DNA of 39,180 nt. Origin: Betaproteobacteria bacterium. GTDB taxonomy: Bacteria > Pseudomonadota > Gammaproteobacteria > Burkholderiales > Burkholderiaceae. How positions within the stretch are numbered: position 1 is the stretch's first letter; each line of letters opens with the position of its first letter. The notes under the pieces were generated by a model that was not told the DNA's origin, did not search any database, and saw only the letters and a program-made list of their open reading frames with translations. Of the stretch, positions 10,196 to 24,415 are shown in pieces. Where the stretch lies: NCBI GenBank assembly GCA_016867965.1, contig VGIH01000003.1, forward strand, positions 1 through 39,180. Reading direction: 5' to 3'. The position numbers and the translations under genes were made by a program.

Positions 10196-10551
10196 GAAAC
10201 CAGATCCTGTAGCTGGGTTTTTAGTTGTTGATATTCAGAATTTCGAAGTCTTCCGCGCGTAGATCGACCCACAGGCTGTTTTAGTCGGACGACAAGCTCT
10301 GAGAAATTACCGAGCGATCCTTTGCGGGTTAATTCACGCGCAGCCCGCTTAAGACGATTGCGGTCAACGGCGCGCTTTGCAAGCTTTTTAGCGATCGCTA
10401 GCCCAAGGTCAAGATTGCCTCGCTCTTTTGAATCGGCATAAACAGCCCAGGCTCCACAGCTAGTTGACCTGGTTCGCAAAAGGGCCTGAATTCGTGCCGA
10501 TTTCAATTCATTACACTGAGAGTCTTTTGCGACCTTTAGAGCGACGCGCAT
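10192..10551 (-). CDS. rnpA: Ribonuclease P protein component (start uncertain; a TTG at 10506 would remove the rpmH overlap)
   Basis: [24 protein letters not shown] matches the RnpA signature; rpmH-rnpA-yidD-yidC order. Confidence 0.93.
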   Translation of the reverse strand: MRVALKVAKDSQCNELKSARIQALLRTRSTSCGAWAVYADSKERGNLDLGLAIAKKLAKRAVDRNRLKRAARELTRKGSLGNFSELVVRLKQPVGRSTRGRLRNSEYQQLKTQLQDLVS

Positions 10552-10645
10552 TGAGCACCGCGCGACCGCCTTTGGTTTTCATGCGAACCCGAAATCCATG
10601 GGTTCTTTTACGACGCGTTACAGATGGCTGATATGTTCTTTTCAT
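10511..10645 (-). CDS. rpmH: 50S ribosomal protein L34 (44 aa, missing from the ORF track)
   Basis: Reverse translation: [44 protein letters not shown]. Confidence 0.98.
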   Translation of the reverse strand: MKRTYQPSVTRRKRTHGFRVRMKTKGGRAVLNARRSKGRKRLSV

Positions 10646-10699
10646 GATTGTTCCTAAGAAAACCCTCTATTTTCTCTATTTGTTTGAATAGCGTCAACT

Positions 10700-10821
10700 T
10701 TATATCCGGGTTTTGCCTAATTATTTTTACCTACTATTGCAAACAATTGATTTAAATAAAAAAGCGCTCTTTACGCACAACTTATCCACAGCTTATCCCC
10801 TGTATTTTTACTTGTGGATAA
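10700..10821. promoter_or_regulatory. Candidate oriC / DnaA-binding region upstream of dnaA
   Basis: TTATCCACA at 10783-10791 and inverted TGTGGATAA at 10813-10821; near-match TTACGCACA 10772-10780 and weaker TTATCCCTG 10794-10802; AT-rich tract 10710-10765; rpmH/dnaA divergence. Confidence 0.8.
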
Positions 10822-10858
10822 CTTTTATCCCTCGCTACAATCAATTCCTGAATTTCAT

Positions 10859-12331
10859 ATGAGCAAACTAGAAATCCCCCCACTCCTTACACACCCAAAT
10901 CCACTTGGGTTTTGGGATTTAGCTATGGAGATTTTAGCTAAAGAGTTGTCACCACAACAATTCAAAACCTGGATTCAACCATTAAAATTAAAGGGGTATG
11001 ACGAAAGTGAGCGTTTACTACTAATTGGTGCTCCCAATCCCTTCAAGCTTGACTGGATTAAGCGCACCTTTTCTGCGAAGCTTCACGAAATCGCCTCCTC
11101 TTATTTTGGCAGCACTATTAACATTCAATTTACACTCGGCGCCGATTCTACGAGAGACCCCTCCAAAATCGTTAATGCAGTTTTCCGTCAAGAAAAAATG
11201 GTGGATGCTTCGGTTGACACCGCCGCGCCGCCGGGCGCCGCCCTTTCTGCTGGCGACTTCGGAACCGAGGGGCTAGAGATCGGGATTGGATCGACTCCCC
11301 ACGATCGCGACCATTCAAAGCTTAATCCCGGGCTAACTTTTGAGAGTTTTGTTACAGGCAAAGCAAATCAGTTGGCTCGTGCAGCATCCATTCAGGTTGC
11401 CCACAACCCGGGGGCGTCGTATAACCCAATGTTTTTGTATGGCGGCGTGGGCCTTGGCAAAACCCACTTAATACATGCTATTGGGAATCACCTCCTTAAA
11501 GAAAAGCCTGATGCCAAAATTCGATATATCCACGCGGAACAGTATGTATCTGACGTCGTGAGGGCCTATCAGCAAAAGGCATTTGATCGATTTAAGCGGT
11601 ACTACCACTCCTTGGACCTATTGTTAATTGACGATATTCAATTTTTTGGTGGAAAATCCCGCACCCAAGAAGAGTTCTTTTATGCGTTTGAGGCTCTGAT
11701 TAGTAATGGGGCACAAGTAATTATTACCAGCGATACCTATCCAAAGGAAATGGAGGGTATTGATGAGCGCCTCATTTCACGGTTTGACTCTGGATTAACG
11801 GTTGCCATCGAACCGCCAGAGCTAGAAATGCGGGTTGCTATTTTGATGAAAAAGGCGGCCATTGAAGGCATCCCGATGAGCGAAGATGTCGCATTTTTTG
11901 TGGCCAAGCACCTGCGTTCAAACATTCGGGAGCTTGAGGGTGCGCTCAGAAAAATCTTGGCATACGTTCACTTTCATGGCAAGGAAGTCAATATTGAGGT
12001 GGCGCGCAGCGCACTTAAAGATCTTTTATCTATCCAAAATCGACAAATTTCGGTTGAGAGTATCCAAAAAACGGTTGCCAACTTCTATAACATCAAGGTT
12101 GCCGACATGTATTCAAAAAAGCGGCCCGCCAACATTGCTCGACCGCGTCAAATTGCGATGTTTATTGCCAAAGAACTAACCCAAAAGAGTCTGCCCGAGA
12201 TTGGCGAGTTATTTGGTGGTAGAGATCACACCACCGTTTTGCATGCGGTTCGTAAAATTGCTGAGGAGCGCCAGCGCGATTCTCATCTTAATCACGAACT
12301 GCACGTTCTCGAACAAAGCCTTAAAAATTAA
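10859..12331 (+). CDS. dnaA: Chromosomal replication initiator protein DnaA
   Basis: Walker [32 protein letters not shown]-terminal [18 protein letters not shown] at 10859 preferred over the track GTG at 10814, which lies in a DnaA box. Confidence 0.97.
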   Translation: MSKLEIPPLLTHPNPLGFWDLAMEILAKELSPQQFKTWIQPLKLKGYDESERLLLIGAPNPFKLDWIKRTFSAKLHEIASSYFGSTINIQFTLGADSTRDPSKIVNAVFRQEKMVDASVDTAAPPGAALSAGDFGTEGLEIGIGSTPHDRDHSKLNPGLTFESFVTGKANQLARAASIQVAHNPGASYNPMFLYGGVGLGKTHLIHAIGNHLLKEKPDAKIRYIHAEQYVSDVVRAYQQKAFDRFKRYYHSLDLLLIDDIQFFGGKSRTQEEFFYAFEALISNGAQVIITSDTYPKEMEGIDERLISRFDSGLTVAIEPPELEMRVAILMKKAAIEGIPMSEDVAFFVAKHLRSNIRELEGALRKILAYVHFHGKEVNIEVARSALKDLLSIQNRQISVESIQKTVANFYNIKVADMYSKKRPANIARPRQIAMFIAKELTQKSLPEIGELFGGRDHTTVLHAVRKIAEERQRDSHLNHELHVLEQSLKN

Positions 12332-12579
12332 CCTGTGGGTAACGCGTGGAAAGGTGGTGGGATAACTGTGTTGAGAAAAGCTTGATAGTTTTTTGAATGA
12401 GTTGTTTGTATTATCCTAATAAGATGTTGTTCACAATTTGTTCATGAGTTGTTTGGCACTTATGCACAGCAAATTTTCTCGAAAAGGCCTTGATTTCACT
12501 ATAAAATTTAACTTATAAGCAGAAAACACAACCCCCTATTACTACCACGATATAAATATACAAAGGAAATAAAAAAACA
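12332..12579. promoter_or_regulatory. dnaA-dnaN intergenic region with DnaA-box-like sites (possible second origin module or dnaN promoter control)
   Basis: TTATGCACA 12460-12468 (consensus TTWTNCACA); TTGTTCACA 12427-12435 and TGTGGGTAA 12334-12342 (one mismatch each); AT-rich. Confidence 0.55.
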
Positions 12580-16231
<3,652 letters not shown>

Positions 16232-16235
16232 TCCC

Positions 16236-16721
16236 ATGAAAAAAAACAAAGCCCCGAAAATCGTGGCGAAGTCATTTATTGCCGTTAAAAATTCCAAAAT
16301 TCATGGCCGCGGCGTTTTTGTAAAAAAAGAAATCCCTAAAGGGTCAGCAATCATTGAATATATTGGTGAACGGATTAGTTGGAAGGAGGCTTTGCGTCGT
16401 CACCCACATGACCCAGAGCAGCCAAATCATACTTTTTATTTTTCGCTAGACGACGGACGTGTTATCGATGCAAATGTTGGTGGGAACGCCGCTCGCTGGA
16501 TTAACCACTCCTGTAAGCCAAATTGCAAAGCGGACGAAATTGCTGTTGATGGTGAGGGTCGCGTTTTTATATTTGCGAAGCGCAAACTTCTTCCAGGAGA
16601 AGAGCTTTTTTACGATTATTCACTCAATTTGGACGAAAAGCCGACAAAAAAGTTGCTAAAGGAATACGCTTGCTATTGTGGCAACAAAAAGTGCCGAGGC
16701 ACAATGCTTGATATTGATTGA
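16236..16721 (+). CDS. SET domain-containing protein (predicted protein-lysine methyltransferase with post-SET Cys motif)
   Basis: GRGVFVKKEIPKGSAIIEYIGE, NAARWINHSCKPNC, GEELFYDYSL and C-terminal CYCGNKKCRGTM; starts 4 nt after the gyrB stop. Confidence 0.92.
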   Translation: MKKNKAPKIVAKSFIAVKNSKIHGRGVFVKKEIPKGSAIIEYIGERISWKEALRRHPHDPEQPNHTFYFSLDDGRVIDANVGGNAARWINHSCKPNCKADEIAVDGEGRVFIFAKRKLLPGEELFYDYSLNLDEKPTKKLLKEYACYCGNKKCRGTMLDID

Positions 16722-16733
16722 TTCGTTGTCATT

Positions 16734-16961
16734 ATGGTGTTTGTTTCCATCCAAGATTTAGAGGCCGCCATAAATTATTGGCGCACACAATCACCCTCTA
16801 AAGGCGACGAGTTAGTTTTATCCAAAGAAGCAGGCGCCTTAGCAAAGCCGTACGCACTGATGATTATTCAGGGGGCACAGCGCATACCGCTTGATATGCT
16901 TGATGAAGTTTGTAAAGAGGCGCTAGCCAAGTTTGTGGCTTGGAAGTCACAAGCTAAGTAG
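16734..16961 (+). CDS. Small conserved protein, probably DUF3717 family
   Basis: 75 aa, IQDLEAAINYWRTQSPSKGDE...ALAKPYALMII, recalled as the Burkholderiales DUF3717 pattern; in the gyrB-SET gene string. Confidence 0.6.
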   Translation: MVFVSIQDLEAAINYWRTQSPSKGDELVLSKEAGALAKPYALMIIQGAQRIPLDMLDEVCKEALAKFVAWKSQAK

Positions 16962-16984
16962 CCAACCATTCATTGCGCTAAATT

Positions 16985-17776
16985 TTGGAAACCGTAGTCG
17001 ACTTTAGTTCGTATCTTTGGCTTTTGCTTTTGGTAGCCGCATTTGCCTCTGGCCTGGTTGATGCAATTGCTGGCGGCGGCGGATTGATTCAGGTGCCCGC
17101 TTTATTTGCTGCTTACCCAGATACCCATCCCGCAACGTTATTAAGTGCCAATAAAGTTTCTTCGATTGGTGGAACGATTAATGCAGCTAGGCGGTATTTG
17201 CGTCACGCAAAGTTACCGTGGAATATTTTGGGCCCGGCCATTGTTGCTGGATTCATCGGCGCGCTTTTGGGTGCCCTAGCCGTTAGTGTTTTTCCGCCAG
17301 AACCTCTGCGTAAAGCGTTGCCGTTCATGTTGGCAGCCTTGCTTGCTTACACTTGGTTTGCTCCGAATATGGGCGCTGAAAATCGCCCTACCCACAAAAT
17401 AGGTCGTCATGAAGCTATTAAGGCGGTAGCCATGGGTTTGGTTATTGGGTTTTATGATGGATTTTTTGGGCCCGCAACCGGAAGCTTTTTTCTATTTGCA
17501 TTTGTTCGAATCTTTCACTTTGATTTTTTGCATGCTTCAGCAGCTACCAAGCTGGTAAATGTTACAACTAATCTAGCCACAATCCTGATGCTTACAAGCC
17601 TTGGTTTTATCGATTGGCCTCTTGGCTTGACTCTTATGGTTGCTAATATTATTGGTAGCCAAGTGGGCAGCGTCTTGGCAATCACACACGGTAGCCAATT
17701 TATCCGAAAAATTTTCTTGATTGTGGTTTTGGCGCTGATTGTACGATCAGCATACTCCGCATTTTTTTCTAATTAA
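16985..17776 (+). CDS. TSUP/TauE-SafE family membrane transporter (TTG start as tracked)
   Basis: GLVDAIAGGGGLIQVPALFAAYP, NKVSSIGGTINAARRYLRH, YDGFFGPATGSFF, multi-TM hydrophobicity. Confidence 0.88.
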   Translation: METVVDFSSYLWLLLLVAAFASGLVDAIAGGGGLIQVPALFAAYPDTHPATLLSANKVSSIGGTINAARRYLRHAKLPWNILGPAIVAGFIGALLGALAVSVFPPEPLRKALPFMLAALLAYTWFAPNMGAENRPTHKIGRHEAIKAVAMGLVIGFYDGFFGPATGSFFLFAFVRIFHFDFLHASAATKLVNVTTNLATILMLTSLGFIDWPLGLTLMVANIIGSQVGSVLAITHGSQFIRKIFLIVVLALIVRSAYSAFFSN

Positions 17777-17817
17777 ATCAATAGCTTATATTTTATATAA
17801 TGCATTAATTATTTTGA

Positions 17818-17833
17818 TGTTTCACGTGAAACA
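17818..17833. promoter_or_regulatory. parS: parS centromere-like site
   Basis: Perfect palindrome TGTTTCACGTGAAACA; parA/parB encoded downstream. Confidence 0.95.
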
Positions 17834-17849
17834 GTAAAAATGCTATGAT
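17821..17849 (+). promoter_or_regulatory. Predicted sigma70 promoter of mnmG operon, -35 inside parS
   Basis: TTCACG (17821-17826), 17-bp spacer, extended -10 TGcTATGAT (TATGAT 17844-17849). Confidence 0.5.
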
Positions 17850-17872
17850 CTACGCCCTAATTGGGCAAATCC

Positions 17873-19792
17873 ATGTTTTATTTCAAGAAATTTGATGTGA
17901 TTGTGGTCGGCGGTGGTCATGCCGGGACTGAGGCCGCTCTCGCATCGGCTCGCAGGGGATCAAAAACCCTCCTAATAACGCACAGTATTGAAACCCTGGG
18001 GGCAATGAGCTGCAATCCTTCGATTGGAGGTATTGGTAAGGGTCATCTGGTAAAAGAAATTGATGCTTTGGGTGGGGCCATGGCCTCAGCGACGGATGAG
18101 GCTGGCATTCAATTTCGAATTTTAAATTCCAGCAAAGGCCCGGCAGTTCGTGCGACGCGAGCCCAAGGCGACCGTATTTTATATAAGGCGGCAATTCGTC
18201 AGCGCCTAGAGAACCAGGCTAATTTAACCTTATTTCAAGCCGCAATTGATGATCTGATTGTTCATGGCGATCAGGTTCGGGGGGTTAAAACTCAAAGCGG
18301 GCTTCAATTTGAGGGAAGAAAGGTTGTGTTAACGGCCGGTACTTTTTTGGATGGAAAAATCCATATTGGATTGGCAAACCATAGCGGTGGTCGTGCGGGA
18401 GATCCTGCAGCAACCACCCTTTCAGCTCGTCTAAAAGAACTTAAGCTACCCCAGGGCCGCCTAAAAACCGGTACCCCGCCCCGCATTGATGGCAAGACGA
18501 TTAACTTCTCTGTTATGCAAGAGCAGGCTGGTGATCTGGACCCCATTCCATGTTTTTCATTTATGGGCAGGCCCGAGCAGCACCCTCCCCAAGTGCCGTG
18601 CTGGATAACCCATACCAATAGTCAGACACATGACATTATTCGTTCTGGGCTGGATCGTTCGCCCATGTATACAGGGGTCATTGAGGGGGTCGGCCCACGA
18701 TACTGCCCTTCAATCGAAGACAAGATCCATCGTTTTGCCACGAAAGAGAGTCACCAAATCTTCCTGGAGCCAGAAGGCTTAACGACTAATGAGTTTTATC
18801 CAAATGGGATTTCGACCAGTTTGCCCTTCGATATTCAAATGGCCCTTGTCCACAGCATTCGTGGGCTTGAAAGCGCGGATATTGTGCGCCCTGGATATGC
18901 CATTGAGTACGATTATTTTGATCCGCGACAACTCAAGCACAGCCTGGAAACCAAAGCGATTAAGGGCTTATATTTTGCTGGGCAGATTAATGGAACAACC
19001 GGATATGAAGAGGCTGCCGCTCAGGGGCTCTTGGCAGGTATTAATGCAAGCCTCTCCGCAGACGAGAAAGAGCCTTGGCTACCCAAAAGAAGCGAATCCT
19101 ACATTGGGGTTTTGGTTGATGATTTAATTACGCGCGGAGTACAAGAACCCTACCGAATGTTTACTAGCCGTGCCGAGTATCGTCTAAGCTTGCGTGAGGA
19201 TAATGCAGATGCGCGACTTACAGAGGCCGGAAGACGGCTTGGTCTGGTCGGCGATGAGCAATGGGAGTTTTTTTTAAGAAAGCAGGAGCATGTTTCACGT
19301 GAAACATTGCGCCTTCGTTCAGTGCGGGTTGGCCCGAAACATTACACTGCCGAACGGTTAGAAACCTTTCTTGGTCAAGCCTTGGCGCACGAGTGTAGCC
19401 TTGCAGAGGTTTTAAGGCGTCCCGAAGTTGATTATCGTTCGCTGATTCAGGTTGATCCCTCCTTTGCGGAAGAATCCCCAAGGCTTGAAGACCCCTATCT
19501 CGAGCGACAGATTTTTGACCAGGTGGAGGTTTCGATCAAATACGAGGGTTATATTGAGCGCCAACGAATTGAAATTGAGCGCCATGAGCATTATGAAACT
19601 CTTCGCCTTCCGCAAGACTTGGACTATTCCCTTGTTAAAGGCCTATCGGTTGAGGTCTGGCAAAAATTAAACCTGCATCAGCCAGAGACTCTGGGCCAGG
19701 CATCGCGCATTTCCGGGGTAACGCCGGCAGCAATATCCTTGCTTTTGGTCCACCTAAAAAAGGGTATTGCTAAGACCCAAAAAATGACATGA
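17873..19792 (+). CDS. mnmG: tRNA uridine-5-carboxymethylaminomethyl modification enzyme MnmG/GidA
   Basis: [66 protein letters not shown] at 17873 preferred over TTG at 17861. Confidence 0.97.
   Translation: MFYFKKFDVIVVGGGHAGTEAALASARRGSKTLLITHSIETLGAMSCNPSIGGIGKGHLVKEIDALGGAMASATDEAGIQFRILNSSKGPAVRATRAQGDRILYKAAIRQRLENQANLTLFQAAIDDLIVHGDQVRGVKTQSGLQFEGRKVVLTAGTFLDGKIHIGLANHSGGRAGDPAATTLSARLKELKLPQGRLKTGTPPRIDGKTINFSVMQEQAGDLDPIPCFSFMGRPEQHPPQVPCWITHTNSQTHDIIRSGLDRSPMYTGVIEGVGPRYCPSIEDKIHRFATKESHQIFLEPEGLTTNEFYPNGISTSLPFDIQMALVHSIRGLESADIVRPGYAIEYDYFDPRQLKHSLETKAIKGLYFAGQINGTTGYEEAAAQGLLAGINASLSADEKEPWLPKRSESYIGVLVDDLITRGVQEPYRMFTSRAEYRLSLREDNADARLTEAGRRLGLVGDEQWEFFLRKQEHVSRETLRLRSVRVGPKHYTAERLETFLGQALAHECSLAEVLRRPEVDYRSLIQVDPSFAEESPRLEDPYLERQIFDQVEVSIKYEGYIERQRIEIERHEHYETLRLPQDLDYSLVKGLSVEVWQKLNLHQPETLGQASRISGVTPAAISLLLVHLKKGIAKTQKMT
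19291..19306. promoter_or_regulatory. parS: Second parS site, inside the mnmG coding sequence
   Basis: Perfect TGTTTCACGTGAAACA, in a region read as HVSRET in MnmG. Confidence 0.95.
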
Positions 19793-20436
19793 GCTTGGTG
19801 GTTGATAAGGGCCTAAAAGATTTTGGCCTTAGCCAAAGCGAGACTGCTGCAATGCAATATTTTTTAGGGGAGTTACAACGCTGGAATCGGGTTCACAATC
19901 TCACCGCCATTAATGAAACAGAGGCAGCGCTTCATTTGCATCTTATTGATTCGATTATTATTTTGCCAATTCTGCGACGTTACTTGCAATCCAATCAATC
20001 AATGATTCACATTGCCGATTTAGGGTCAGGGGGAGGTCTACCCGGCATCCCGTTGGCAATCCTTCAACCCTCTTGGTCATTTAGTCTGATTGAAATAAGT
20101 AAGAAAAAAGCCGCTTTTCTGCAGCATGTGCGAGGGGGTTTAGGGCTTGGCAATCTTCAAGTAATGGCAAATCGAGTTGAAAGTCTAGCGACGTCTCACG
20201 CAACGTCTTTTGACGCCATAACAGCACGAGCATTTACGCGTCTAAATAAACTGCTGGAGCTATCGGAACCTTTATTAAAATCATCGGGCCTTGTGTTTGC
20301 AATGAAGAGTCAACAAAGCAAAGAAGAAATCTCTGAGGTATCGAGTCAAGACTGGATGCTGCTGGAGGAGTGCCAGCTGTCTTTGCCTGGGCAACAGCCT
20401 GATCGCCGATTATTAGTTTTCCAATACCAACCGTAA
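19789..20436 (+). CDS. rsmG: 16S rRNA (guanine527-N7)-methyltransferase RsmG
   Basis: [40 protein letters not shown] overlap with mnmG. Confidence 0.95.
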   Translation: MSLVVDKGLKDFGLSQSETAAMQYFLGELQRWNRVHNLTAINETEAALHLHLIDSIIILPILRRYLQSNQSMIHIADLGSGGGLPGIPLAILQPSWSFSLIEISKKKAAFLQHVRGGLGLGNLQVMANRVESLATSHATSFDAITARAFTRLNKLLELSEPLLKSSGLVFAMKSQQSKEEISEVSSQDWMLLEECQLSLPGQQPDRRLLVFQYQP

Positions 20437-20441
20437 AAATT

Positions 20442-21212
20442 ATGGCCAAAACATTCTGTATCGCAAATCAAAAAGGTGGCGTTGGAAAAACAACCACGGC
20501 AGTCAATTTGGCTGCAGGGCTCGTTGCTCAGAGACAGCGAGTTCTTTTGGTGGACTTAGATCCTCAGGGAAATGCAACCATGGGGTCAGGAGTTGATAAA
20601 TCATCGATTAAAAGTGGTGTGTATCACGTACTTATTGGGATTGCATCTGCGACTGAGGCAATCCAATTTTCAAAGGAATCTGGTTATAGTGTTTTGCCTG
20701 CAAATCGCGATTTGGCTGGGGCCGAAGTTGAATTGGTTGAGCTGGAAGGGCGAGAAGTAAGGCTAAAAAATGCACTAAACCAGCTTGCAGACCAATACGA
20801 TTTCATTTTGATTGATTGCCCCCCTGCGCTGTCTTTATTGACCCTCAATGGCTTATGTGCAGCAAATGGCGTGGTGGTTCCGATGCAGTGCGAATACTTT
20901 GCACTCGAGGGGCTTTCTGACCTTGTGAACACTATTAAGCAAGTTCATGCAAATTTAAATCCGGATTTAAAAATCATTGGACTTCTGCGGGTTATGTTTG
21001 ATGCCAGAGTCACCTTGCAACAGCAGGTATCAGAACAGCTCAATATTCACTTTGGAGACAAGGTGTTTAAAACAATTATTCCTCGTAACGTACGTTTAGC
21101 TGAGGCCCCTTCATTTGGTTTGCCAGGAGTCATCTTTGACAAATCATCCCGAGGAGCCCAGGCTTATATTGATTTTGCGGGCGAAATGGTTCAACGAATT
21201 AAAACCATGTAG
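20442..21212 (+). CDS. parA: Chromosome-partitioning ATPase ParA (Soj)
   Basis: IANQKGGVGKTTTAVNLAAGL deviant Walker A; VDLDPQGNATMGSGV; IDCPPALSLLTLN. Confidence 0.97.
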   Translation: MAKTFCIANQKGGVGKTTTAVNLAAGLVAQRQRVLLVDLDPQGNATMGSGVDKSSIKSGVYHVLIGIASATEAIQFSKESGYSVLPANRDLAGAEVELVELEGREVRLKNALNQLADQYDFILIDCPPALSLLTLNGLCAANGVVVPMQCEYFALEGLSDLVNTIKQVHANLNPDLKIIGLLRVMFDARVTLQQQVSEQLNIHFGDKVFKTIIPRNVRLAEAPSFGLPGVIFDKSSRGAQAYIDFAGEMVQRIKTM

Positions 21213-21219
21213 GCAAGCG

Positions 21220-22119
21220 ATGAGTGCAAGCAAGAAAAAGGGATTGGGGCGCGGTCTCGACGCATTATTAAGCGCCAGCAATAGGGGGGGCGACGCAAGT
21301 CCTCTCTCTGGAAAAGGATCGCAATCATTACCGCTGAAACTTTTGCAGACAGGTAAGTATCAGCCACGGATCATCATGGCCGACGAGCCTCTAAAAGAGC
21401 TCGCCGACAGCATTCGGGAGCGCGGTGTGATGCAGCCTCTTTTGGTTCGTGAAATTGAGAATGGGCGTTACGAAATCATCGCTGGCGAACGGCGCTTCCG
21501 AGCAGCAACGCTTGCTGGCCTTGATGAGGTACCCGTTCGGGTCTTGGAGGCCGACGATCAAGCTGCGGCAGCGATTGCGCTCATTGAGAACATGCAGCGA
21601 GAGGATCTAAACCCATTGGAAGAGTCGCGCGGATTATCACGATTAATTAATGAGTTTAGCTTTACCCATGAGCAGGCTGCGAAGGCTGTGGGCAAATCCA
21701 GGAGCGCCATAACTAACTTGCTTCGCTTATCGCAACTTTCAGGGGCGGTTCAAGCAATGCTTTTATCTGGTGATTTAGATATGGGTCATGCAAGGGCGCT
21801 TTTAACCCTACCGGGCTCAAGCCAGGTTGCCTTGGCCCAAAAAATTATTGCCCAAGGGCTTTCGGTGCGAGAGACAGAGCGATTGGCTAGTTCAGCAGCC
21901 CTGGCCGCTGGCGATTTATCCCGAAAAGCCCCCCTCAAAAGAAAAGTAGGCGCCTCAACAAGCCAAGATTACAGTCGCCTGGCACAAACCCTGTCGGATC
22001 TAGTGGGCCTAGAAGCAGTCTTTAAGACCAATAAAAAGGGTGGGGAGCTACGCTTTCACTACAGCCATTTTGATGAACTGGACGCCCTACTTAAGAAGTT
22101 GGGCATCGACAACGACTAA
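21220..22119 (+). CDS. parB: Chromosome-partitioning protein ParB (Spo0J)
   Basis: KKKGLGRGLDALLS, GERRFRAATLAGL, ENMQREDLNPLEES, GKSRSAITNLLRL; ATG at 21220 preferred over the longer tracked ORF. Confidence 0.96.
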   Translation: MSASKKKGLGRGLDALLSASNRGGDASPLSGKGSQSLPLKLLQTGKYQPRIIMADEPLKELADSIRERGVMQPLLVREIENGRYEIIAGERRFRAATLAGLDEVPVRVLEADDQAAAAIALIENMQREDLNPLEESRGLSRLINEFSFTHEQAAKAVGKSRSAITNLLRLSQLSGAVQAMLLSGDLDMGHARALLTLPGSSQVALAQKIIAQGLSVRETERLASSAALAAGDLSRKAPLKRKVGASTSQDYSRLAQTLSDLVGLEAVFKTNKKGGELRFHYSHFDELDALLKKLGIDND

Positions 22120-22139
22120 TTCACCCCGAGGGATACTAA

Positions 22140-22168
22140 TTGACCTTCCCGAGAGCAAATACTAAAAT
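22140..22168 (+). promoter_or_regulatory. Predicted sigma70 promoter of the atp operon
   Basis: TTGACC, 17-bp spacer, TAAAAT. Confidence 0.55.
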
Positions 22169-22180
22169 CTTGAGGCTTAG

Positions 22181-22681
22181 TTGATTCATAAAAAAGAGCA
22201 TTTGGCGCCAAAACCATCATGGCAAGAGCTTGATGAAGAGGCCGATTCTTTTAGAACCTACTCCATAGAAGAGATGGAGGTTCTTAAAAGGACCAACCGT
22301 AGTGCTTTTTCAAGCATGTCACCATGGGCCATCATCCTTTTACAGGTAATCATGACGCTTGTGATGGCAGTTGCTTGGTCAACTTTTGCAAACCCTCGTG
22401 GGCTGAGCGTTTATACTTATTCAGCTTTTGTGGGTGGCTTTATTGGATTTTTCCCTGCGGCCTTGTTTGCCCTGAGAATGGGCTTAGCAAATAAGCAAAA
22501 AAACAAAAGCCCCGGGAGTCTTTTGGCAGCAGTTGTTTCAGGTGAATTTTTAAAAATCGCTGTAACAATTGCGCTATTTGTAGGGGTGGCATTGAGTTAC
22601 CCAGATTTGCAGTGGATACCATTGCTAATCACGTATGTTGTGACGCTTAAGTGTTACTGGCTAGCGTGGTTTTGGCGGTAA
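22181..22681 (+). CDS. atpI: ATP synthase protein I (AtpI); start codon uncertain
   Basis: Position upstream of atpB; four hydrophobic segments; C-terminal YVVTLKCYWLAWFWR. Confidence 0.8.
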   Translation: MIHKKEHLAPKPSWQELDEEADSFRTYSIEEMEVLKRTNRSAFSSMSPWAIILLQVIMTLVMAVAWSTFANPRGLSVYTYSAFVGGFIGFFPAALFALRMGLANKQKNKSPGSLLAAVVSGEFLKIAVTIALFVGVALSYPDLQWIPLLITYVVTLKCYWLAWFWR

Positions 22682-22695
22682 ATGGTTTTAATTAA

Positions 22696-23586
<891 letters not shown>

Positions 23587-23601
23587 TCGTTTTATTTTTA
23601 A

Positions 23602-23895
<294 letters not shown>

Positions 23896-23944
23896 TTAAG
23901 GCTGGGTCGCTGACCCATACTTTGAGAGCACTGAAAGGAATATC

Positions 23945-24415
23945 GTGAATCTAAACGCGACATTATTCGCGCAAATGATTGTCTTCTTCATCTTGTGGTG
24001 GGTGGTCGCCCGCTTTGTTTGGCCGCCGCTTGTTAAAGCTCTTGATGAGCGTGCTACAAAGGTTGCCGAAGGTCTTGCAGCAGCAGAGCGCGGCAAAATT
24101 GATTTAGCTAATGCCACCAAGAAAGCAGAAGAGGCTATGGCCTCTGCGCGCCAAGAGGGTGTTCAGCGTGTTGCAGAGGCTGAGAAGCGAGCACAACTAA
24201 CGGCGGAAGAAATCAAGGCGAACGCTCACGCTGAGGCAGCTCGAATCATTGCACAAGCAAAATTGGATGCTGAACAGCAAGTCGGCAAAGCACGCGATGA
24301 GTTACGCAATCAAGTTGCGGCATTAGCAGTCAAGGGCGCTGAGCAAATTTTGCGACGGGAGGTTGATCCAAAATCCCATGCCGCTTTACTTGAGCAACTA
24401 AAGGCAGAACTATAA
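23945..24415 (+). CDS. atpF: F0F1 ATP synthase subunit b (GTG start)
   Basis: [29 protein letters not shown]; Ala/Glu-rich coil. Confidence 0.96.
   Translation: MNLNATLFAQMIVFFILWWVVARFVWPPLVKALDERATKVAEGLAAAERGKIDLANATKKAEEAMASARQEGVQRVAEAEKRAQLTAEEIKANAHAEAARIIAQAKLDAEQQVGKARDELRNQVAALAVKGAEQILRREVDPKSHAALLEQLKAEL

Noticed and set aside
10814-10858. N-terminal extension of DnaA from GTG
   Set aside because: GTG lies within a DnaA box; the ATG at 10859 gives a normal DnaA N-terminus
18845-18853. DnaA-box-like TTGTCCACA inside mnmG
   Set aside because: Isolated one-mismatch site in coding sequence; expected by chance
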